This document shows, piece after piece, positions 59,007 through 64,000 of a stretch of DNA of 64,000 bases. The notes under the pieces were generated by a model. The model was not told the origin of the DNA. It was given only the letters and a program-made list of their open reading frames with translations, and searched no databases. Position numbers and translations under genes: made by a program. Source of the DNA: Paenibacillus caseinilyticus (GTDB lineage Bacteria > Bacillota > Bacilli > Paenibacillales > NBRC-103111); assembly GCF_027533645.1 (NCBI RefSeq), contig NZ_JAQAGY010000023.1, positions 46,926 through 110,925 of the forward strand, in the 5' to 3' direction. Position 1 is the first letter of the stretch. Every line of letters begins with the position of its first letter.

Positions 59007-60068
59007 TTGCGGCCTGAACTCAGCTTGCTTCAACGTTTTGCAGATATATTCCTGAAGGATGTCAACTTGGGCGTTTTGCTTATTAATCCATCCTATGAGT
59101 TAATGGATATCAGCGATATGGCCTGCCGCGTACTGGGAGTGGCGAGGGAAGAGGTGGTAGGCCAGGGGATGGATCTCATTTTCTCGGGGCTTCCCGCGGA
59201 CCATCAGCTGGTCGACCGCAAGATACTCGATGGGATCGTCGTGCGTAATCATGCGGTATCCTGGACGAACAACCGGGAACGCTATGAACTGCTCGTCGAC
59301 TCCAATGTGCTTCGGGACGAGGAGGACCAGGTGGTAGGTGCCTATATTATATTCAAAGATGTAACGAACCTACGCTCCCTGGAAGAGCAGGTTCAGCGCA
59401 GCGACCGGCTGGCCATGATCGGACAGATCGCCGCCGGCACTGCGCACGAGATTCGTAATCCGCTGACCTCCATTAAGGGCTTTCTTCAGGTACTCCGCCG
59501 AACGTTCCAGGACCAAGGGATGAACCGTGAAACCGGGTATACCGAAGTCATGCTGAAGGAGATTGACCGGATCAACCAGCTCGTAAATGAATTCCTGCTC
59601 CTCAGTAAACCGAAGAACGTTTCGTTTGAAGAAGTGGACGTACCCCTAGTCCTTCGGGAGATCCTTCCGATCATTAACAACGAGGCGATTTTGCACCGGG
59701 TCGTTGTTCAATATGAAGCGATGTATGGACTCCCGCATGTTGTGGCCGACCGGGAACTCCTCAAGCAGGTGTTTTTGAATCTATGCAAGAACGGGATCGA
59801 GGCCATGGGGGATGAGGGTTACCTGACGATCACCGAGAGAGTCGACAGGGAAGAACGCAGGGTGCTTATTGATATTCATGATACCGGACCGGGCATTCCT
59901 ACGTTTGTGATCGACAAAATATTCGATCCCTTCTTCACTACGAAATCGGAAGGCACCGGCCTCGGCCTGTCGGTATGTCAGCGGATTATCCATGACATCG
60001 GCGGGCACATTCGCGTGTCATCGAAAGGGTTTGGGACTACATTTACGGTAAGCATACCATTTGCTTAA
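59007..60068 (+). CDS. Soluble PAS histidine kinase, candidate sporulation kinase
   Basis: 353 aa, no membrane helix. One PAS domain (about residues 15-115, with DVNLGVLLINPSYELMD), HisKA with His147 (AAGTAHEIRNPLTSIKGFLQ) and HATPase (LNLCKNGIEAM, DTGPGIP, GTGLGLSVCQRII). The HEIRNPLTSIKGF box is the type found in Bacillus Kin kinases and NtrB. No response regulator adjacent, so an orphan. TTG 59007 is preferred because GGGGGAGGAAC lies 6 nt upstream; ATG 58965 has no site. The sigma-H-like promoter and Spo0F 7 kb away make it a good Spo0F kinase candidate. Confidence 0.85.
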   Translation: MRPELSLLQRFADIFLKDVNLGVLLINPSYELMDISDMACRVLGVAREEVVGQGMDLIFSGLPADHQLVDRKILDGIVVRNHAVSWTNNRERYELLVDSNVLRDEEDQVVGAYIIFKDVTNLRSLEEQVQRSDRLAMIGQIAAGTAHEIRNPLTSIKGFLQVLRRTFQDQGMNRETGYTEVMLKEIDRINQLVNEFLLLSKPKNVSFEEVDVPLVLREILPIINNEAILHRVVVQYEAMYGLPHVVADRELLKQVFLNLCKNGIEAMGDEGYLTITERVDREERRVLIDIHDTGPGIPTFVIDKIFDPFFTTKSEGTGLGLSVCQRIIHDIGGHIRVSSKGFGTTFTVSIPFA

Positions 60069-60119
60069 GCGCTTTCGCCGTTCGAAGAAAGGCGAATGAT
60101 CGTTATGTACAGCGTCTGC

Positions 60120-60148
60120 TTCAAACCTCTTCGCAAGTATAGTATAAT
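60120..60148 (+). promoter_or_regulatory. dnaX: dnaX promoter
   Basis: TTCAAA (60120-60125), 17 bp, TATAAT (60143-60148). Confidence 0.6.
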
Positions 60149-60180
60149 AAGACGATAACCAACAGTTGGAGAGGGCCAGA

Positions 60181-61920
60181 ATGGCACATATTGCTTTATA
60201 CCGTACGTGGAGGCCGCAATCCTTCCAGGACATGGTCGGCCAGAAGCATATTGTCCAGACGCTGCAGAATGCGCTACGGGAAGGCCGCTTCAGTCATGCC
60301 TACCTGTTCAGCGGACCGCGGGGAACAGGAAAGACCAGCGCGGCCAAAATATTGGCCAAAGCGGTCAACTGCCTCAAGGGACCGGCTGTTGAGCCCTGCA
60401 ATGAGTGCGAAGCCTGTGTCCGGATTACGGAAGGCGCCGTCATGGATGTAGTCGAGATCGATGCAGCATCCAACCGCGGTGTGGAGGAAATCCGGGACAT
60501 TCGCGATAAGGTCAAGTATGCGCCGACGGAAGTGCGGCAGAAGGTCTATATTATCGATGAAGTGCACATGCTGACGACGGAGGCGTTCAATGCCCTGCTG
60601 AAGACGCTGGAGGAGCCTCCAGCCCATGTCATGTTCATTCTGGCGACGACGGAGCCGCACAAGCTTCCGGCTACCATCATTTCCAGATGCCAGCGCTTTG
60701 ACTTCCGCCGGGTGGCGCTTGAGGAGCAGGTGGAGCGCTTGCGCGAGGTATGCACGGAGGAAGGAATCGAGAGCGAAGAGGATGCGCTCTCCTTCATCGC
60801 CCGTCTCTCCGACGGCGGGATGCGGGACGCGCTGAGTCTGCTCGACCAGATTATTGCATTCTCCGGACAGCGGGTAACCTATGATGATGTCCTGTCCATT
60901 ACGGGCGGGATGGCTTCCGACCAGTTTGAGAAGCTGGTGGCGGCTGTGCAGAGCCGGGATGTCGGGGCAGCCTTGCAGCTGATTGAAGCTTTCATGCAGG
61001 AAGGCAAGAGCGCCGACAAGTGCATGGAAAGCCTCATTTATTATTTCCGCGACCTCCTCATGGTCAAAATGGTGCCAAATTCCCAGGCGGTGACAGAGCG
61101 GATACTGGACATTCGGCAGTTTAAGGAAGTGGCTGATCGGTTCAGCAGCGAAGCGTTGATCGCTATGATCGATACGCTGAACTATTATCAGACCGAGATG
61201 AAATACTCGGTTCAGCCTCAGACGCTGCTCGAAGTCGCGCTGATGAAGCTGTGCAGTCAAGCTGGCGGTTCGCCGGCGGCGGCTGCTAGTGCGGCAGTCC
61301 CTGCTGCTTCCTCCCGTCCCGAGCCTCAAGTCGCTCAGCTGATGGGCCGTATTCAGAAGCTGGAGGAACAGCTCGCGCAGCTGTTGAAGCAGGGTGTCGC
61401 ACCTGCCAGCGGAGGTGGGGGCGGAGGAAGCAGTATCAGGCAGCCGTCCGCCCCGGTGGTGGTCAAGCGGATCGAGAAGCTGGATGCCTATCTCGCGGGC
61501 CGCGAGGATCCCGCATTCCGAACAGCCGTGCAGCAGTGGAGCCAGGTGCTTTCCCGGGTGAAGGAACTGAAGATCACGGTTCATGCCTGGCTGGTGGATG
61601 GGGAGCCGGTATCTCTTCATGAAGAGAACTTGCTTGTTGCCTTCAAGAGCTCCATGCACCGTGAAACCACCGAGAAGCCTGCGAATAAGCAGTTGATCGA
61701 GCAGGTGCTCAGTGAAGTGTATGGCGAGCCCCGCCGACTGGTTACGGTCATGATGAAAGACTGGAGGGCTTCTGCCGACCAGGCGAAGCCAGCCGAGACG
61801 GGCGAAGAGTTGCAGCTCGTTCCAGAAGAAGAGCCGGGGGCAGGCGGGACCAAAGAAGAGTGGATTTCCGAGGCGATCTCGATGTTCGGAGAAGATCTCG
61901 TTAAAATTAAAGAAGACTAA
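60181..61920 (+). CDS. dnaX: DNA polymerase III subunits gamma/tau
   Basis: 579 aa. AAA+ clamp-loader ATPase with Walker A GPRGTGKT (residues 45-52), zinc Cys at 64, 73, 76, 79, DExx in YIIDEVHML and sensor SRC (IISRCQRF). After residue about 365 comes a linker with an Ala- and a Gly-rich stretch, then a tau-like C-terminal domain (to EDLVKIKED). GGAGAGG precedes ATG 60181. No obvious slippery heptamer for a short gamma form was noted. Confidence 0.96.
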   Translation: MAHIALYRTWRPQSFQDMVGQKHIVQTLQNALREGRFSHAYLFSGPRGTGKTSAAKILAKAVNCLKGPAVEPCNECEACVRITEGAVMDVVEIDAASNRGVEEIRDIRDKVKYAPTEVRQKVYIIDEVHMLTTEAFNALLKTLEEPPAHVMFILATTEPHKLPATIISRCQRFDFRRVALEEQVERLREVCTEEGIESEEDALSFIARLSDGGMRDALSLLDQIIAFSGQRVTYDDVLSITGGMASDQFEKLVAAVQSRDVGAALQLIEAFMQEGKSADKCMESLIYYFRDLLMVKMVPNSQAVTERILDIRQFKEVADRFSSEALIAMIDTLNYYQTEMKYSVQPQTLLEVALMKLCSQAGGSPAAAASAAVPAASSRPEPQVAQLMGRIQKLEEQLAQLLKQGVAPASGGGGGGSSIRQPSAPVVVKRIEKLDAYLAGREDPAFRTAVQQWSQVLSRVKELKITVHAWLVDGEPVSLHEENLLVAFKSSMHRETTEKPANKQLIEQVLSEVYGEPRRLVTVMMKDWRASADQAKPAETGEELQLVPEEEPGAGGTKEEWISEAISMFGEDLVKIKED

Positions 61921-61947
61921 AAGAACACTAAAAGGAGCGTGGGTTAC

Positions 61948-62259
61948 ATGAACAACATGAACCAAATGATGAAGCAAGTGAAGAAAATGCAGGAGCAAAT
62001 GCTCAAAGCCCAGGAAGATCTGGCAGTGCGTACCTTCGAAGGCACAGCCGGCGGCGGAGTAGTGAGCGTTACGGTGAACGGACAGAAGAAGCTTACCGCT
62101 GTAACGATCAAACCGGAAGCTGTAGATCCGGATGACGTCGAAATGCTGCAGGATCTGGTGCTTACTGCAGTGAACGATGCAATGACCAAAGCCGAAGAAA
62201 CAGCCGGCAAAGAGATGTCCAAGCTGACTGGCGGTATGAATATCCCAGGGCTGTTCTAA
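61948..62259 (+). CDS. ebfC: YbaB/EbfC nucleoid-associated protein
   Basis: 103 aa. Met- and Gln-rich helical start NNMNQMMKQVKKMQEQMLKA and the conserved core GGGVVSVTVNGQKKLTAVTI; DNA-binding dimer. AAAGGAG precedes ATG 61948. Between dnaX and recR as in most bacteria. Confidence 0.95.
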   Translation: MNNMNQMMKQVKKMQEQMLKAQEDLAVRTFEGTAGGGVVSVTVNGQKKLTAVTIKPEAVDPDDVEMLQDLVLTAVNDAMTKAEETAGKEMSKLTGGMNIPGLF

Positions 62260-62276
62260 GCAAGCGTGCGTGATAC

Positions 62277-62307
62277 GGAGGCCGAAGGCCTCCTTCTTTT
62301 GTTTTTT
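62277..62307 (+). terminator. Hairpin between ebfC and recR
   Basis: GGAGGCC-GAA-GGCCTCC followed by TTCTTTTGTTTTTT. Confidence 0.85.
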
Positions 62308-62361
62308 AGCCGATTCGAACGGCGTTGTCCGTTGATTCTATGAGGGTGAGGAGTTGTCCGA

Positions 62362-62958
62362 TTGTTCTATCCTGAACCGTTAGCCCGACTGATTGATTCT
62401 TTCTCTCGTCTGCCGGGCATTGGCCCGAAGACGGCAGGCCGTCTTGCATTTCATGTGCTTCGTATGAAAGAAGAGGACGTTATTGATTTTGCCAAAGCGT
62501 TGGTCAATGTCAAACGGAACCTTCATTACTGCTCCGTATGCTGCAACATTACTGATACCGATCCTTGCAGGATCTGCCAGGACAAGGCCCGTGACGGGTC
62601 TATCATTTGTGTGATTCAAGAGCCCAAGGATCTGGTGGCCATGGAGCGCACCAAAGAGTTCAATGGGTACTACCATGTCCTTCATGGGGCCATCTCTCCA
62701 ATGGAAGGCATCGGGCCCGATGAACTCCGGATTCCGGACTTGCTCCGGCGTCTGAGCGATGAGAAGGTACAGGAGTTGATCTTGGCTACGAATCCCAATA
62801 TCGAGGGGGAGGCCACAGCGATGTACTTGTCCCGTTTGGTGCGTCCGTTCGGTTTGAAAGTCACGCGCATTGCCCATGGGCTCCCTGTGGGGGGAGACTT
62901 GGAATATGCCGACGAAGTCACATTAACCAAGGCATTAGAGGGAAGAAGAGAGCTTTAG
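62362..62958 (+). CDS. recR: Recombination mediator RecR
   Basis: 198 aa. Helix-hairpin-helix (SRLPGIGPKTAGRLAFH), zinc Cys4 (CSVCCNITDTDPCRICQD) and Toprim domain (VIQEPKDLVAMER ... NPNIEGEATAMYL). Loads RecA with RecO. Start is TTG 62362 giving MFYPEPLARLIDSF, matching the family N-terminus; GAGGAG lies upstream. Confidence 0.96.
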   Translation: MFYPEPLARLIDSFSRLPGIGPKTAGRLAFHVLRMKEEDVIDFAKALVNVKRNLHYCSVCCNITDTDPCRICQDKARDGSIICVIQEPKDLVAMERTKEFNGYYHVLHGAISPMEGIGPDELRIPDLLRRLSDEKVQELILATNPNIEGEATAMYLSRLVRPFGLKVTRIAHGLPVGGDLEYADEVTLTKALEGRREL

Positions 62959-62974
62959 AGCTTTATTAGGATGA

Positions 62975-63026
62975 GGCTGTACTTCCGTGCCGGGATGACT
63001 CCCGGTACGAGAGGTATGGCCTTTTT
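62975..63026 (+). terminator. Terminator of recR
   Basis: Long stem with GTGCCGGG / CCCGGTAC core and GGC/GCC base, followed by TTTTTGTTG. Confidence 0.75.
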
Positions 63027-63097
63027 GTTGTTCTATCGTAGTGCCGCAGAGGATATGTATTAGTGTAGGGACAAACTGTGGCGCGGGAGGTATACGG

Positions 63098-63409
63098 ATG
63101 AAGCGAATGGGGCATGGGAGGAGATTCCGGTTCTGGGAGAGATGGTGGAACCGCAAGGAGCATGAACGGCTTGAGGCTGCGGAGCTCGACAGGCTGCTGC
63201 TGGTGAGGGAGATTCAGAGAGCGCATAAGGAATGGGTCACCGCCCAAATTCGGTTCGAATATGTGATGGAGAAAGAGCAGATCGACTATGCGGTCTTTGC
63301 TTTGGAAGCTGCGGAGAAAAGGTTCGAGATGTTGTTGAAGCAGGCGAAGGGAATGCACATTACACAGGCAGAGGTCTGTGCCGGACGGGCAATGGAGGGG
63401 TCTTCATGA
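63098..63409 (+). CDS. yaaL: YaaL family protein (DUF2508)
   Basis: 103 aa, helical, with an Arg/Trp-rich start (RRFRFWERWWNRKEHERL) and VREIQRAHKEWVTAQIRFEYV. Function unknown. GCGGGAGG precedes ATG 63098. The last 4 bp overlap bofA (ATGA). Confidence 0.9.
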   Translation: MKRMGHGRRFRFWERWWNRKEHERLEAAELDRLLLVREIQRAHKEWVTAQIRFEYVMEKEQIDYAVFALEAAEKRFEMLLKQAKGMHITQAEVCAGRAMEGSS

Positions 63410-63672
63410 AGACGGTTATGCTGTGGAGCGTACTGATAGGATCGGGGGTACTGCTCGGAGCCGTTATTCTTCGAAACCGTTTTGCCTTTCAAATGCTGGG
63501 CAAGGTGTGTTTACATCTCGCCTTTGCTTCGATCCTCTTGTATATGATGAACTTGTTCAGCGGCTACACTCATATCGAGCTGCCGCTCAACGCAGTAACG
63601 GTGGGGACCGTGAGTGTATTGGGACTTCCGGGACTGGCCGTACTGGCTGCATTGAAGCTTTGGGTAGTATAA
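63406..63672 (+). CDS. bofA: Sigma-K processing inhibitor BofA
   Basis: 88 aa. Two membrane helices (VMLWSVLIGSGVLLGAVIL and LHLAFASILLYMMNLFSG) and the C-terminal LPLNAVTVGTVSVLGLPGLA motif. Holds the SpoIVFB protease inactive in the mother cell until the forespore signal. GGAGGGG lies before ATG 63406; translationally coupled to yaaL. Confidence 0.95.
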   Translation: MKTVMLWSVLIGSGVLLGAVILRNRFAFQMLGKVCLHLAFASILLYMMNLFSGYTHIELPLNAVTVGTVSVLGLPGLAVLAALKLWVV

Positions 63673-63719
63673 GCAGGGAGGCAGAGAATAACGAAGATGA
63701 ATAAATTCAAAAATAATGC

Positions 63720-63749
63720 TTGCATTCCTTTAGGCGGTTATGCTATATT
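63720..63749 (+). promoter_or_regulatory. rRNA operon promoter
   Basis: TTGCAT (63720-63725), 18 bp, TATATT (63744-63749) preceded by TGC, an extended -10. Start of transcription near 63756. Confidence 0.65.
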
Positions 63750-63756
63750 AATCAAG

Positions 63757-63887
63757 TCGCCGCTAAACGGTAGCGACAAGAAACGACAAAGATTGCCCTT
63801 TGAAAACTGAACATCGAGTGAGTGTTAAATATAGAAACTTTGTAATGGAGTTTCTGCCATGCTTCAAAATGAGCAAGTCAGCTTTTC
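63757..63887 (+). other. 16S rRNA leader
   Basis: GTCGC...GCGAC hairpin at 63757-63778, then TTGCCCTTTGAAAACTGAAC (from 63793), a boxA-like antitermination element as in Bacillus rrn leaders. Confidence 0.6.
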
Positions 63888-64000
63888 TTTAATGGAGAGT
63901 TTGATCCTGGCTCAGGACGAACGCTGGCGGCGTGCCTAATACATGCAAGTCGAGCGGATCATTTCCTTCGGGGAATGGTTAGCGGCGGACGGGTGAGTAA
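63888..64000 (+). rRNA. rrs: 16S ribosomal RNA, 5' end only
   Basis: GGAGAGTTTGATCCTGGCTC from 63894, followed by the universal GACGAACGCTGGCGGCGTGC and the V1 region. Mature 5' end estimated at 63888 by analogy with B. subtilis; runs off the window. Confidence 0.97.

Overview
The window looks like a chromosomal segment from a spore-forming, low-motility-gene-content Gram-positive of the Paenibacillus type. This rests on spo0F and bofA, a 264-nt SRP RNA with an Alu domain, the order dnaX - ebfC - recR - yaaL - bofA - 16S rRNA, class II (Firmicutes-type) GalT, rpoE (delta), AraC regulators with N-terminal cupin-like domains, strong AGGAGG ribosome sites, GC-rich codon use and a c-di-AMP (ydaO) riboswitch. 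The genus is an inference; no search was run. There are no phage, IS, CRISPR or tRNA signals; this is core plus ordinary accessory chromosome.

Layout. 1-5.4 kb: 3' end of an SDR oxidoreductase, rluF, a divergent response regulator / 7TM histidine kinase pair, and an AraC regulator. 5.4-9.6 kb: Leloir galactose operon galK-galE-galT, preceded by 21-bp-spaced direct repeats that look like the AraC regulator's target. 9.7-12.1 kb: two small minus-strand genes (one of 56 aa, one DUF1540) and a MerR regulator with a tandem AHSA1/SRPBCC protein behind a 19-bp-spacer promoter. 12.4-15.8 kb: three-gene operon of circularly permuted ATP-grasp, alpha-E and transglutaminase-like proteins. 16.2-24 kb: minus-strand CHASE3 hybrid kinase and an SNF2 helicase / SWIM zinc-finger pair. 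24.1-33 kb: small mixed genes (PCD-like dehydratase, chemoreceptor, nucleotidyltransferase, GNAT, rhodanese, VOC, Fur-boxed heme monooxygenase, PspC, photolyase, and an NlpC/P60 hydrolase under a ydaO riboswitch). 33-49 kb: M1 peptidase, YwhD, PstS-like membrane protein, CHAD protein, class A PBP, speE-speB, DUF2238 protein, Tat metallophosphoesterase, AraC, DUF1934, S8 protease.

49-64 kb is core: rpoE, pyrG with what looks like the CTP-sensing G-slippage attenuator, spo0F with a sigma-H promoter and 0A box, fbaA, murA, rho, an unassigned radical SAM gene, rpmE, a lipoprotein, SRP RNA, a soluble PAS histidine kinase also behind a sigma-H-like promoter, dnaX, ebfC, recR, yaaL, bofA and the start of a 16S rRNA gene running off the window. 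Placing rpoE...rpmE directly against SRP RNA...rrn joins two blocks that lie on opposite sides of the origin in Bacillus subtilis.

The most rewarding second looks are regulatory: the gal direct repeats, the MerR operator, an operator shared by two membrane-protein genes 28 kb apart, the Fur box, the ydaO riboswitch with a partial duplicate of its 5' strand, a nested-palindrome promoter before the PstS-like gene, the pyrG attenuator, and paired sigma-H promoters on spo0F and an orphan kinase. Among proteins, the ATP-grasp/alpha-E/transglutaminase operon and the radical SAM protein have the least understood jobs.
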